The notes under the pieces were generated by a model. That model worked only from the letters and a program-made list of their open reading frames with translations, did not search any database and was not told the DNA's origin. A program made the translations under genes and the position numbers. Shown piece after piece: positions 55,807-64,000 of a stretch of 64,000 nt of DNA (position 1 is its first letter; each line of letters begins with the position of its first letter). The stretch comes from Kitasatospora sp. NBC_00240 (GTDB taxonomy: Bacteria; Actinomycetota; Actinomycetes; Streptomycetales; Streptomycetaceae): positions 2,046,001 through 2,110,000 of the forward strand of contig NZ_JAPEMU010000001.1 in the NCBI RefSeq assembly GCF_026342405.1. The letters run 5' to 3'.

Positions 55807-56787
55807 ATGGAAAAGCGACACCTCGGCCGTACCGGGCTGCGGGTCTCCAGGCTCGGTCTCGGCACCATGACCTGGGGCCGGGACACCGACGAGCACGAGG
55901 CGGCCGAACAGCTCAAGGAGTTCGTCGACGCCGGCGGCAACCTGGTGGACACCGCCGACGTGTACGCGGACGGCGGCGCCGAGTACCTGCTCTCCCGCCT
56001 CACCGACAACCTGATCCCCCGCTCCGAACTCGTGATCGCCACCAAGGCCGGCAGCGTGCCCGACTCGGACCGCCGCTTCGACACCTCCCGCGGCCACCTG
56101 CTGGCCGCACTCGACGGCTCGCTGCGCCGGCTCGGCACCGACTACGTCGACCTCTGGCAGGTCCACGCCTTCGACCCGGACACCCCCACCGACGAAACCC
56201 TGCACGCCCTCGACATCGCCGTCAGCTCCGGACGGGCCCGGTACGTCGGCGTCTCCAACTACAGCGGCTGGCAGCTCGCCAAGGCCGCCGCCCGGCAGAG
56301 CGCCGACCCCGCCCGGGTACCGCTGGCCGGGACACAGATGGAGTACTCGCTGCTGCAGCGCGGCATCGAACGCGAGGTGCTGCCCGCCGCGCTGGACGCC
56401 GGCGTCGGCCTGCTGGCCTCCTCCCCGCTCGGACGCGGCGTCCTCACCGGCAAGTACCGGCACGCCGTGCCGCAGGACTCCCGCGCGGCCTCCCCCTACC
56501 TCTCCGGCTTCGTCCAGCCCTACCTGGACGACCGCTCACGCCGGATCGTCGACGCGGTCGCGACCGCGGCCGACGGACTCGCCAGCAGCCCGCTGGCGGT
56601 GGCCCTCGCCTGGGTCCGGGACCGCCCCGGGGTGACGGGGGCCCTGATCGGGGCGCGGACCGTGCTCCAGCTGCGGGCGGCGCTGTCGGTGGAGGCGCTT
56701 ACGCTTCCGGATGAGATCCGCGGTGCGCTCGACGACATCTCGGCGCCGGTCCACCGCTACCCCGACCACGAGTGGAGCGAGCTCTAG
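55807..56787 (+). CDS. aldo/keto reductase
   Basis: NADPH-dependent reductase of 326 residues. The catalytic tetrad is visible: Asp48 and Tyr53 (LVDTADVYADG), Lys80 (VIATKAGS) and His120 (LWQVHAFD). The N-terminus EKRHLGRTGLRVSRLGLGTMTWG is usual for the family. Physiological substrate not predictable. Start ATG at 55807; a strong hairpin follows the gene. Confidence 0.94.
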   Translation: MEKRHLGRTGLRVSRLGLGTMTWGRDTDEHEAAEQLKEFVDAGGNLVDTADVYADGGAEYLLSRLTDNLIPRSELVIATKAGSVPDSDRRFDTSRGHLLAALDGSLRRLGTDYVDLWQVHAFDPDTPTDETLHALDIAVSSGRARYVGVSNYSGWQLAKAAARQSADPARVPLAGTQMEYSLLQRGIEREVLPAALDAGVGLLASSPLGRGVLTGKYRHAVPQDSRAASPYLSGFVQPYLDDRSRRIVDAVATAADGLASSPLAVALAWVRDRPGVTGALIGARTVLQLRAALSVEALTLPDEIRGALDDISAPVHRYPDHEWSEL

Positions 56788-56907
56788 GCCGTTTCCGACG
56801 GTTCCCGCCGGGCGCGTGAACCGCAGGAGACGGCTCGGGCCGGTGTCCCGGGCCCTGCCCGGACGTCCCGGCCCGGTGCCCGCCCGCTCCCACGACGACG
56901 ACCGGCC

Positions 56908-56937
56908 GCGGCCGCCACCCCCGAGGGTGGCGGCCGC
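56908..56937 (+). terminator. intrinsic terminator of the aldo/keto reductase gene
   Basis: Perfect 13-bp stem GCGGCCGCCACCC, loop CCGA, complement, 120 nt after the stop codon and 37 nt before the next start. Confidence 0.75.
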
Positions 56938-56973
56938 CCCACTGCCCAGCAGTGGCGTACCCCTTTGGAGCGA

Positions 56974-59196
56974 ATGGTGAGCGACACAGAGAACAGCGCT
57001 CCGGGCGGCCCCGCCGACGGCGGCCGGGCGGACGGCACCCCCGGCCAGGACAACGGGACGAACGGCGCCCCGGCCCACGGCCGGGCGGACGACGGCCGGG
57101 CGGACGAGGCCGGCCCGGCCTCCGCCACCGCCCGTACCGACACCGTCGCCGCGCTCGCGGAGGCGATCCGGGCGATCGGGCAGCAGGCCACCACCGGACC
57201 GGACCTGCGGACGGCGGCCCCGGCCGCCGACGGCACCACCCCGGGCACCGCTCCCGAAGCGGCCGCCCGGCGGGCCCACCAGCCGGACGAGCAGCGGGCT
57301 CAGGCCCTGCGGGCCGCGGCCGAGGTCCTGACGGCCGGCGGCGCCCCCGCCGACTTCGCCGACGCGGCCGTGGCCCAGCTCGGCGAGGGCGCGGCCGAGC
57401 TGCTGCGGGCCGACCCCTGGGCCGTCCTCGCCCTGCCCGGCGTCCGCCCCGAGCAGGCGGACGGCTTCGCGCGCGGCCTGCTCGGCGCCGAGGCCGGCCC
57501 GGGCGACCAGCGCCGCGCCGGCGCCCTGGTGCCGTGGCTGCTGGAGCAGGCCGCGCTGCGCGGGGACTCGGCCGTGGAGATCGGCGAGGTCGCCGCCGGG
57601 CTGGAACGGCTCGGCCTGCCGGAGCCCGCCGCCGCCCTCCAGGCGGTCGTGGTCGACGGCCTGGTGATGCCGTTCCAGGACGAGCTCACCGGCCCGGAGG
57701 CCCGCGCCGCGGCCGCCGGCTCCGAGGAGGACGACGAGCCGCCGACCCGGACCCTGCTCGCGCTGGAGCGGCTCGCCCTGGCGGAGGAGAGCCTGGCGGA
57801 CGGCCTGGTCCGGGTGATGTCCACCTTCGTCCCGGGAGAGGACGCGCAGGCCGCCGAGCCGGACCCGACGGGCGCCGAGCCTTCGGGCCTCGCGGACGAG
57901 CCCTCGGACGCCGGGTCGGAACCCTCCGACACCGGGGACGAGCCCTCCGACACCGGGGCGGAGCCGGCAGCGACCGCCGAGACCTCGTCCCCGGCCCCCG
58001 CCCCCGGCCCGGCCGCCTGGGAGGCGGCCGCCACGGCAGCGCCCTCCTCCTCGGCCACCGCACTCGTCAGGGCCGTCGCCGGCAGCGCGCTGGTCACCCA
58101 CACCGGCGGCGAGGCCTCCCGGGGCGAGGCGGCCGCACTGCTGCACGCCGCGCAGGGGCTCGGGCTGCGCGCCTGGGCCGCCACCTGGACCGACCAGGGC
58201 CGGCAGAGCCTGGCCGGACTGCTCCCCGCCGGGGCCGCCCCGGACATCGCGACCCTGGCCGACCTGCTCTCCGGCACCGCCGGCCCCGGCCGGGCCGGCG
58301 ACGGCACCCTCGCGCTCGACCTGCTGGTCGTGCTGGACGCGCCGCTGCTGGACGCCGAACTGGCCGCCACCCTGTTGGAGTCGCTGGCCGACGGCACCCG
58401 CCTGGTGCTCAGCGGCGACCCCGGCCAGCTCTGGTCGGCCGGGCCGGGCCGGTTCTTCGCCGATCTGCTGGCCGCCAAGGTCTGCCCGGCGGTCGCCTCC
58501 CGGACGCCCGACTTCGGGCCGATCGGCGAGCTGGTGTCGGCCGTCGGCATCGGCGAGCTGCAGCCCGTCGACGCGCCCGACAAGGAGGTGGTGATCCTCA
58601 CCGCCAAGGACGGCGGCGAAGCCGTCCACCGCGCCGTCCAGCTGCTGACCGACTCCATCCCGCGGGCCCTCGGCATCCCCTCCGAGCAGGTCGTCCTGCT
58701 GACCCCCGGGCACGGCGGCAGCGCCGGCACCCGGGCGCTGAACGCCGCCGCCAAGGCCCGGCTGAACCCGGGCCCGGGCAGGTTCGGCGGGTTCGACCCG
58801 GGCGACCGGGTGGTCCACTCCCCCGCCCCGGGCGTGATCCGCCCCGGCCGGGTGCTGGACGGCGACGCCACCGGCCTGCACCTGGAGCTCGCCGACGGCA
58901 CCCGCAGCACGGTCGCCCCCGCCGATGCCGCCAAGCTGCGGCACGGCTGGGCCCTGACCGTCCATCAGGCCGTCGGCCGGCGCTGGCCCGGGGCGGTCGT
59001 GGTGCTCCCGGACGACGCCGGCGCCGGGCTGACCAGGCAGTGGGTCTACACCGCCTTCGGGCGGGCCGAGCGGCACCTCTCCGTGGTGCACGCGGCAGGC
59101 CCTGCCCTGCCGCAGGCCGTCGCCGAGCGGCCGGCCCGGCCCCGCACCACCCGGCTGCGCACGATCCTGGCCGAGAACGCCGAGCCCGCCTACTAG
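56974..59196 (+). CDS. RecD2-like helix-hairpin-helix protein with degenerate helicase motifs
   Basis: 740-residue protein. A disordered Gly/Ala/Asp-rich N-terminus (~1-105) is followed by an HhH-type region (LLRADPWAVLALPGVRPEQADGFARGLLG, ~148-170) and a RecD2-like helical region. An acidic Pro/Ser/Thr linker (~300-345) follows, then a RecD-like helicase core. In that core Walker A is replaced by ALVTHTGGEASRGEAAALL, Walker B reads LLVVLDAPLLD without the usual Glu, but motif III (SGDPGQLWSAGPGRFFADLL) and a motif-VI-like GWALTVHQAVGRRWPGAVVVLPD ... WVYTAFGRAERHLSVV remain. It is probably not an active ATPase. ATG at 56974; a GTG at 56977 is possible. Confidence 0.82.
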   Translation: MVSDTENSAPGGPADGGRADGTPGQDNGTNGAPAHGRADDGRADEAGPASATARTDTVAALAEAIRAIGQQATTGPDLRTAAPAADGTTPGTAPEAAARRAHQPDEQRAQALRAAAEVLTAGGAPADFADAAVAQLGEGAAELLRADPWAVLALPGVRPEQADGFARGLLGAEAGPGDQRRAGALVPWLLEQAALRGDSAVEIGEVAAGLERLGLPEPAAALQAVVVDGLVMPFQDELTGPEARAAAAGSEEDDEPPTRTLLALERLALAEESLADGLVRVMSTFVPGEDAQAAEPDPTGAEPSGLADEPSDAGSEPSDTGDEPSDTGAEPAATAETSSPAPAPGPAAWEAAATAAPSSSATALVRAVAGSALVTHTGGEASRGEAAALLHAAQGLGLRAWAATWTDQGRQSLAGLLPAGAAPDIATLADLLSGTAGPGRAGDGTLALDLLVVLDAPLLDAELAATLLESLADGTRLVLSGDPGQLWSAGPGRFFADLLAAKVCPAVASRTPDFGPIGELVSAVGIGELQPVDAPDKEVVILTAKDGGEAVHRAVQLLTDSIPRALGIPSEQVVLLTPGHGGSAGTRALNAAAKARLNPGPGRFGGFDPGDRVVHSPAPGVIRPGRVLDGDATGLHLELADGTRSTVAPADAAKLRHGWALTVHQAVGRRWPGAVVVLPDDAGAGLTRQWVYTAFGRAERHLSVVHAAGPALPQAVAERPARPRTTRLRTILAENAEPAY

Positions 59197-59302
59197 GGCT
59201 TGGCCCCGAGGCCGGACCGCCGACCCGGCCCGGGACGGACGGGCCGGCGGTCCGGTGCGCGAGCCCGGGGCGGCCGGGCCGGGCCCGGACGCCCCAACGG
59301 CA

Positions 59303-59340
59303 CCGGGCGATGCCGGAGCAGTTGCTCCGGCATCGCCCGG
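59303..59340. terminator. bidirectional intrinsic terminator
   Basis: Perfect 18-bp stem (arm CCGGGCGATGCCGGAGCA) with a minimal loop, between convergent genes ending at 59196 and 59413. Confidence 0.85.
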
Positions 59341-59412
59341 GTTCAGGTCCGAACGGGCTCGCAGGCCCTGAGGCTCGTCGGGCGGTTCAGCCCGTGGGTC
59401 TCGTCGCCGCCG

Positions 59413-60018
59413 TCACTCCTCGGACTCCTCGTCGTCGTACACCTCGCTGACGTCGAAGCGGCAGATCAGCAGCTGCGGGTCGGCGTTCTCGAAGGGCTCC
59501 GGCAGCCACTCCCCCGGGTCGGTCGGCTCGGCGGCCGAGACCCAGAGCGTGGAGTCGCCCTCCTCCAGGCCGAACTCCTCGCTCCGGGCGGCGATCTCGT
59601 CCGGCTCGAACTCGCCGAACAGGACCCCGATCGCCGCGTTCACGCCACCCGCGCCGCCGCCTCCCGGCGTGAGCGTGCTGTCCAAGCGCTCGGCCTGGGC
59701 GCGCAGCCGCTTCGGATCGGCGATGTGGTAGTCGCGGCGGATCAGCACGCTGATCGCCTCGGGCTGGTCAGGGCCGCTGTAGGCACCCGGACCCTCGTCC
59801 CCGGGGACCTCGAAGGGCGTCACCTCGTCGTAGACCTCGTAGAGGAGCTGGTCGTACACGATGGCCGCCGACGCGAGCTGCTCGTAGGCGGCGAACACGG
59901 CGGGATCGTCCCCTGCGGTGGGGCTGGACACCGCTTCCAGATGACGGTCGATGGCGGCCTTGACCGCCTCGGCGGCGGCGCGTACCTCGGCAATGGTTGG
60001 CTGCGCGGCATCAGACAT
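59413..60018 (-). CDS. conserved hypothetical protein
   Basis: 201-residue acidic cytosolic protein: MSDAAQPTIAEVRAAAEAVKAAIDRHLEAVSS, a helical N-terminal part (AYEQLASAAIVYDQLLYEVYDEVTP), then IRRDYHIADPKRLRAQAERLDSTLTPGGG and an acidic end (VSEVYDDEESEE). No catalytic or DNA-binding motif is recognised. Conserved-looking, probably actinobacterial. Function unknown. Confidence 0.8.
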   Translation of the reverse strand: MSDAAQPTIAEVRAAAEAVKAAIDRHLEAVSSPTAGDDPAVFAAYEQLASAAIVYDQLLYEVYDEVTPFEVPGDEGPGAYSGPDQPEAISVLIRRDYHIADPKRLRAQAERLDSTLTPGGGGAGGVNAAIGVLFGEFEPDEIAARSEEFGLEEGDSTLWVSAAEPTDPGEWLPEPFENADPQLLICRFDVSEVYDDEESEE

Positions 60019-60359
60019 GGTGCAGACGCTATCTCCCCCCGGGGCCGCGACGCACAGCGGTTGTCACCTACACCCGCGTTTTCACCGCAACTTCCCCCCT
60101 GATGTCCGATCCGTGTGGTTCTGTGACGGCCGTCCACGGCACCGCCACGCCCGCCCGGAGCGGGGCGAACCCGCTTCCCGGCCTCCGGATCGGGGTATTC
60201 CGTCAACAGGAGCAGCGGAACTGATGATCTGTCAGTGTGACGGGCCGCCGTTACGCCCGTGACGGCAGGTGACCGGAGGTGGGCCCGGCCGAAAAAGCCT
60301 GGCCCGGTTGTCGGAGGCAGGCCTTAGGCTTGCCCGAAGGCGTCCCCAGGAGGAAAGTC
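60019..60359. other. intergenic region before the DUF5703 gene
   Basis: 341 bp between two divergent genes. AGGAGG just before 60360 belongs to the DUF5703 gene. Promoters for both directions should lie here; no clear boxes, palindromes or RNA features seen. Confidence 0.5.
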
Positions 60360-60569
60360 TTGACCCCACCGAAGCTGGTTCGGCAGCCGGAGTACGAGTA
60401 CCAGTCACTGCGCATGCCGCGCGGCACCACCCGAAACGCGGCCAGGCAACTGCTCACCGAGCACGCCGAGTACGGGCACTGGGAGTTGGACCGGCTACGG
60501 CTCTTCCCCGACGGGAGCCGCACCGTGCTGCTGCGCCGAAAGATCATCCGGCAGATCCGGAGCTGGTGA
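60360..60569 (+). CDS. DUF5703-family protein
   Basis: Small basic protein of 69 residues: LTPPKLVRQPEYEYQSLRMPRGTTRNAARQLLTEHAEYGHWELDRLRLFPDGSRTVLLRRKIIRQIRSW. The TTG start at 60360 is preferred because AGGAGG lies six bases upstream; longer readings lack a ribosome-binding site. The compact conserved core, often found beside chaplin genes in streptomycetes, suggests a real gene of unknown function. Confidence 0.82.
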   Translation: MTPPKLVRQPEYEYQSLRMPRGTTRNAARQLLTEHAEYGHWELDRLRLFPDGSRTVLLRRKIIRQIRSW

Positions 60570-60765
60570 CCGTCCGAAGCCGGGCGACCGCCCCTCGGTG
60601 CTGACCGCCCTGCGGTGGTGATGCGTGCGCACGGCCGCCCGGCCGTCGGCGCACCTCACGCCCCCGACTCCCCGGGCCTCCGTCCACCGGAACGCCCGCC
60701 CGCACGCATGACCGCGCGCCCAAGGCCGCTGCGAGCGGCTTCGGGCGCGCGAGGCGTGCGCAGGG

Positions 60766-61647
60766 TCAGCGGACGCCGGCCCGGGCACGGCGGTAGAGGA
60801 CGCCGCCACCGAGCAGGGCCGCGAGCCCGGCCGCACCGAGCATCTCGACGCCGCCGGCACCGGTGGACGCCAGCTGCGGGGCGGTGGCCTGGGCCGGGAC
60901 GACCGGGGCGGCCGGCGCGACGGCCTGGACCACGGGCGGAGCCTCGGCGGGGCCACCGGCCCGCGGGGTGCCCGGGGTCTCCTTCGGCGGGGTGGAGCCG
61001 GTCTCCTCCGGCGGGCACTCCTCCTCCGTGACGGCCGGCGGGGTGGGCACCGACACGTTGCCGCAGGAGTTCCCGAAGGCCGGGTTGGCGGCCCCCACGA
61101 CGTTGGCCGAGTTCCCGCAGGCGTTCACCGGGATGCTCACCGGGACAGCCGCGTTGTTGCCCGAGAGCACCCCGGGCGAACCGGCCGTCGTACCCGAGGC
61201 GGACGCGCCGCCGCCCGAGATGCCCGAGGCGTCGTAGCCGCCGGGCCGCTGGCCGGCCGGGTGCGCCGGCTCGGAGTGGGCGGGTGCCGACTTGGCGGGG
61301 GCGGACTGGCCGGGCGCGGACTGGCCGGGGGCACCGGCCGCCGCGGAACGGCCGGGCTCGGAGGCGCTGTGGGCCTGGGCGGCCTGGGCCGCGTGGCCGT
61401 GGCCGTCGGCGTTGGCGCACCGGTTGCCGAAGGCCGGGTTGAGCAGGCCGATCACGTCCACGGTGTTGCCGCAGGCGTTGACCGGGACGTCCACCGGGAC
61501 CTGAACGGAGTTCCCGGATCCCACCCCCGGCGAGTTGACCGCGCCCCCGTGGGCCTCGGCACTCGCGTAGGCGTAGCCGGCGGTCGAGGCCAGCACACTG
61601 CCGGTGGCCACGGCCGTGAGGAGCCCCTTCTTGGCTACATTCCTCAT
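60766..61647 (-). CDS. long chaplin with two chaplin domains and sortase sorting signal
   Basis: Surface-active hyphal coat protein, 293 residues. Signal peptide MRNVAKKGLLTAVATGSVLASTAGYAYA, then two chaplin domains, each with a Cys pair: Cys59/Cys77 (NACGNTVDVIGLLNPAFGNRC) and Cys177/Cys195 (NACGNSANVVGAANPAFGNSC). The C-terminal LASTG at ~259-263 is a class E LAXTG sortase signal, followed by a hydrophobic helix and RRARAGVR. It would be covalently anchored to the wall and nucleate aerial-hypha amyloid coats. ATG at 61647. Confidence 0.95.
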   Translation of the reverse strand: MRNVAKKGLLTAVATGSVLASTAGYAYASAEAHGGAVNSPGVGSGNSVQVPVDVPVNACGNTVDVIGLLNPAFGNRCANADGHGHAAQAAQAHSASEPGRSAAAGAPGQSAPGQSAPAKSAPAHSEPAHPAGQRPGGYDASGISGGGASASGTTAGSPGVLSGNNAAVPVSIPVNACGNSANVVGAANPAFGNSCGNVSVPTPPAVTEEECPPEETGSTPPKETPGTPRAGGPAEAPPVVQAVAPAAPVVPAQATAPQLASTGAGGVEMLGAAGLAALLGGGVLYRRARAGVR

Positions 61648-61822
61648 ACTTTCCCCTGACGTGTTGAGAAGACGTGTTGAAAGTCGGAATTACCGAATTG
61701 CCGACTACACCTTCGGCTGCACACGGGACAACGAGGGGCCGGGCCAAAGGTTGAGCCGAACGGCGTTGCTTCACCCGATCGGGCGATGGCACTCTGGCGG
61801 ACAACCTGAAACCGGCATAAAG

Positions 61823-61863
61823 ACGTGCCCCCGGGCGCGGTCGTCCGCAGCCCGGGGGCACGT
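61823..61863 (-). terminator. intrinsic terminator of the short chaplin gene
   Basis: Perfect 14-bp stem ACGTGCCCCCGGGC with a 13-nt loop, about 60 nt downstream of the short chaplin stop codon. Confidence 0.75.
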
Positions 61864-61923
61864 TGATCGTCGGACGACCCGGGGCCCGGCCGGCTTCCTG
61901 GCCGGCGGCCCCGGGCGTCACGC

Positions 61924-62166
61924 TCAGATGTTGGCGCAGCTGTTGCCGAACGCCGGGTTGAGCAGGCCGATGACGCTGACGGTGTTGCCGCACACGTTGA
62001 CGGGCACGTGGACCGGCACCTGGATCAGGTTGCCCGACAGCACGCCCGGCGAACCGGCCGCGACACCCTGGGCACTGGCGCCACCGTGCGCGGCGGCCAT
62101 GCCCGCACCGGCGAGGACCAGACCACCGGTGGCGGCGGCGACAGCGGCGAGCTTCTTGACGTTCAT
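61924..62166 (-). CDS. chpH: short chaplin
   Basis: Secreted 80-residue chaplin that self-assembles into amyloid fibrils on aerial hyphae and spores. Signal peptide MNVKKLAAVAAATGGLVLAGAGMAAAH, one chaplin domain with Cys59 and Cys77 (VNVCGNTVSVIGLLNPAFGNSCANI). The pairing of a long sortase-anchored chaplin and a short one, in this order beside DUF5703, recalls the chpC-chpH locus of S. coelicolor. The symbol is by synteny and should be treated as provisional. ATG at 62166. Confidence 0.93.
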   Translation of the reverse strand: MNVKKLAAVAAATGGLVLAGAGMAAAHGGASAQGVAAGSPGVLSGNLIQVPVHVPVNVCGNTVSVIGLLNPAFGNSCANI

Positions 62167-62403
62167 CGTTCCTCCTGTTGATGTCACAACCCTTTCAGCG
62201 GGTTGCACAGGGATGAACGAGGGTCCGTCCGGCGAGGTACGGACGGGTGTCGCCATTCACTCGCAACGGTGATGTCTAGCACGGATGACCGACACGAATT
62301 CCCGGCGGAGAATCGTTTCTCTTGATCTCTCCGCACCCGTACCAAATCATTCGTCAGGACAATGCGAACGGCCCGCCTCCCGGCTTCGGGGACGGGCCGC
62401 TCA

Positions 62404-62578
62404 CCGCGTGCACCGGCACGCGACAGGTGTGGGGTCAGCCGCGTGCACCGGCACGCGACAGGTGTGGGGTCAGCCGCGTGCACCGGCACGCGACAGGTGT
62501 GGGGTCAGCCGCGTGCACCGGCACGCGACAGGTGTGGGGTCAGCCGCGTGCACCGGCACGCGACAGGTGTGGGGTCAG
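62404..62578. repeat. five identical 35-bp tandem repeats, each with a hairpin
   Basis: Five units starting at 62404, 62439, 62474, 62509 and 62544. Each contains CGCGTGC, loop ACCG, GCACGCG (7-bp stem, 4-nt loop) followed by ACAGGTGTGGGGTCAG. The last unit overlaps the stop codon of the M20 peptidase gene at 62575-62577. Non-coding upstream of the short chaplin gene. Confidence 0.95.
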
Positions 62579-63912
62579 CAGGCGTCGATGAACCGGTCGA
62601 GCACCCGGACGCCGAACTTCAGCCCGTCCACCGGCACCCGCTCGTCCACGCCGTGGAACATCCCGGCGAAGTCCAGGTCCGGCGGCAGCTGCAGCGGCGC
62701 GAAGCCGAAGCAGCGGATCCCGAGGTCCTGGAACGACTTCGCGTCAGTACCGCCGGAGAGGCAGTACGGCACGGCCCGCGCGATCGGGTCCTCCGCCTTC
62801 AGCGCCAGCTGCATGGCCTCCACCAGCGCCCCGTCGAAGCCGGTCTCGATCGCCTTGTCCGAGTGCAGGCTCTCGCGCTTCACCCGCGGACCGAGCACCC
62901 GGTCCAGGTCGGCCAGGAACTCCTCCTCGTAGCCGGGCAGGAAGCGCCCGTCCACGTGCGCGGTCGCCTGACCGGGAATGACGTTGACCTTGTAGCCGGC
63001 GCCGAGCATGGTCGGCTGGGCGGTGTTGCGCAGCGTGGTGCCGATCATCTTGGCGATGCCGCCGAGCACCCGGAGCGTCTCGTCCATGTTCTCCGGGTCG
63101 AGCTCGACGCCCAGCGCGTCGGAGAGCTCGTCGAGGAAGGCCCGGACGGTCTTGGTGATCCGCAGCGGGAACTTGTGCCGCCCGAGCCGGGCCACCGCCT
63201 CGCACAGCTCGGTGATGGCGTTGTCGTCGTTCTCCATCGAGCCGTGCCCGGCCCGGCCCTCGACCGTGAGGCGCATCCAGTGCATGCCCTTCTCGGCCGT
63301 CTCCACCAGGTACAGCCGCACCTGGTCGTTGACGGTGAAGGAGAAGCCGCCGACCTCGCCGATCGCCTCGGTCACGCCCTCGAACAGGCCGGGGTGCTTG
63401 TCGACCAGGTAGCGCGCGCCGTAGGTGCCGCCCGCCTCCTCGTCGGCGACGAAGGCCAGCACCAGGTCGCGCGGGGGCTTGCGGCCCGTGCGGAGCCGGT
63501 CGCGGACGACCGCGAGGGTCATCGCGTCCATGTCCTTCATGTCGACCGCGCCGCGCCCCCAGACGCAGCCGTCGGCGATCTCGCCGGCGAACGGGTCGTA
63601 GGTCCAGTCGGCGGCGTTGGCCGGCACCACGTCGGTGTGGCCGTGGATCAGCAGGCCGGGCCGGGAGCGGTCCTCCCCCTCGATCCGGACGACCGTCGAG
63701 GCCCGCCCCTTGGCCGACTCGAAGATCTGCGGCTCCAGCCCGAACTCGGCGAGCTGCTCGGCGACGTACTCGGCCGCCTTGCGCTCCCCGGGCCCGGAGC
63801 CGTCGCCGTAGTTGCTGGTGTCGATCCGGATCAGGTCGCGACAGATCTCCGCGACCTCCGACTCGCCCGTCACCTTCGGGCCGGCCACCCGATCCGCCTT
63901 CGAGTCGCTCAC
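62575..63912 (-). CDS. M20-family metallopeptidase
   Basis: Zinc exopeptidase or amidohydrolase of 445 residues. Metal ligands: His and Asp in LIHGHTDVVPA, the bridging Asp in GRGAVDMKD, the catalytic Glu pair ADEEAGG and the distal HGVDERVPVDG. A dimerisation (lid) domain (MRLTVEGRAGHGSMENDDNAITELCEAV) interrupts the catalytic domain. GTG at 63912 follows GAGGAG. Substrate (dipeptide, N-acyl amino acid) unknown. Its stop codon lies inside the last copy of a 35-bp tandem repeat. Confidence 0.93.
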   Translation of the reverse strand: MSDSKADRVAGPKVTGESEVAEICRDLIRIDTSNYGDGSGPGERKAAEYVAEQLAEFGLEPQIFESAKGRASTVVRIEGEDRSRPGLLIHGHTDVVPANAADWTYDPFAGEIADGCVWGRGAVDMKDMDAMTLAVVRDRLRTGRKPPRDLVLAFVADEEAGGTYGARYLVDKHPGLFEGVTEAIGEVGGFSFTVNDQVRLYLVETAEKGMHWMRLTVEGRAGHGSMENDDNAITELCEAVARLGRHKFPLRITKTVRAFLDELSDALGVELDPENMDETLRVLGGIAKMIGTTLRNTAQPTMLGAGYKVNVIPGQATAHVDGRFLPGYEEEFLADLDRVLGPRVKRESLHSDKAIETGFDGALVEAMQLALKAEDPIARAVPYCLSGGTDAKSFQDLGIRCFGFAPLQLPPDLDFAGMFHGVDERVPVDGLKFGVRVLDRFIDAC

Positions 63913-64000
63913 GGTCACTCCTCGTCGTCTCTCACCTGCCCGGGAGCGGTCCGCGCCACCCCGGAACCGGGCCCGGGGTCGTGCGGGCACGGCCCGCCCA

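Overview
The window is very GC-rich actinomycete chromosome. A complete Pup-proteasome system, mycothiol biosynthesis (mshC), chaplins with a LAXTG-type sortase signal, GTG/TTG starts and the local gene order point to Streptomycetaceae (Streptomyces, Kitasatospora or a relative). Genus and species cannot be fixed from the sequence alone. I saw no tRNA, rRNA or CRISPR array.

Layout. 1-6025 (minus strand): a trans-4-hydroxy-L-proline catabolic operon. It encodes a three-part FAD/2Fe-2S/FAD oxidase, a DapA-family deaminase, a two-cysteine epimerase and a semialdehyde dehydrogenase that runs off the left edge. 6179-10024: tatC, tatA, two small genes and the WYL regulators pafC-pafB. 10575-13595: three FKBP-type prolyl isomerases (cytosolic, membrane-anchored, lipoprotein). 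13854-21205: pafA, prcA, prcB, pup, dop and arc, i.e. ligase, 20S core, tag, depupylase and ATPase. 21490-30332: a ferredoxin, trmI, a site-2-type protease, a RecB-like nuclease followed directly by a LuxR-type response regulator, a peptide-type solute-binding lipoprotein and a HAD phosphatase. 30526-38211: metH, a membrane-anchored GH18-like protein, a TetR/DUF1304 pair under a perfect 37-bp palindrome, an SRPBCC protein and a LacI regulator. 38544-44696: a PAC2 gene and mshC, convergent. Between them the shared intrinsic terminator has been split by an IS30-family element, and that element is itself interrupted by a group II intron. 44903-50913: a secreted intradiol-type dioxygenase with a chitin-binding module, an AraC regulator and a two-gene module of unknown function. 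50939-59196: the conserved trio SCO1664-like kinase-fold protein / DUF3090 / phosphatase, corA, an F420-type oxidoreductase, an aldo/keto reductase and a degenerate RecD-like protein. 59413-63912: two small conserved proteins, a long and a short chaplin, and an M20 peptidase whose stop codon lies inside a 5 x 35-bp hairpin repeat.

How it works together. Hydroxyproline is epimerised, oxidised, deaminated and dehydrogenated to 2-oxoglutarate. Proteins tagged with Pup by PafA are unfolded by ARC and degraded by PrcAB; Dop deamidates the Gln-ended Pup and recycles it, and PafBC is the DNA-damage regulator pair named for its link to this locus. TatAC may export the dioxygenase encoded at 44903-45829.

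Most notable: the nested mobile elements at 39532-43439 (terminator > IS30 > group II intron, placed immediately after the first catalytic Asp codon); the uncharacterised two-gene module at 47191-50913; the RecD-like protein without a Walker A motif; and several strong candidate operators and tandem hairpin repeats.
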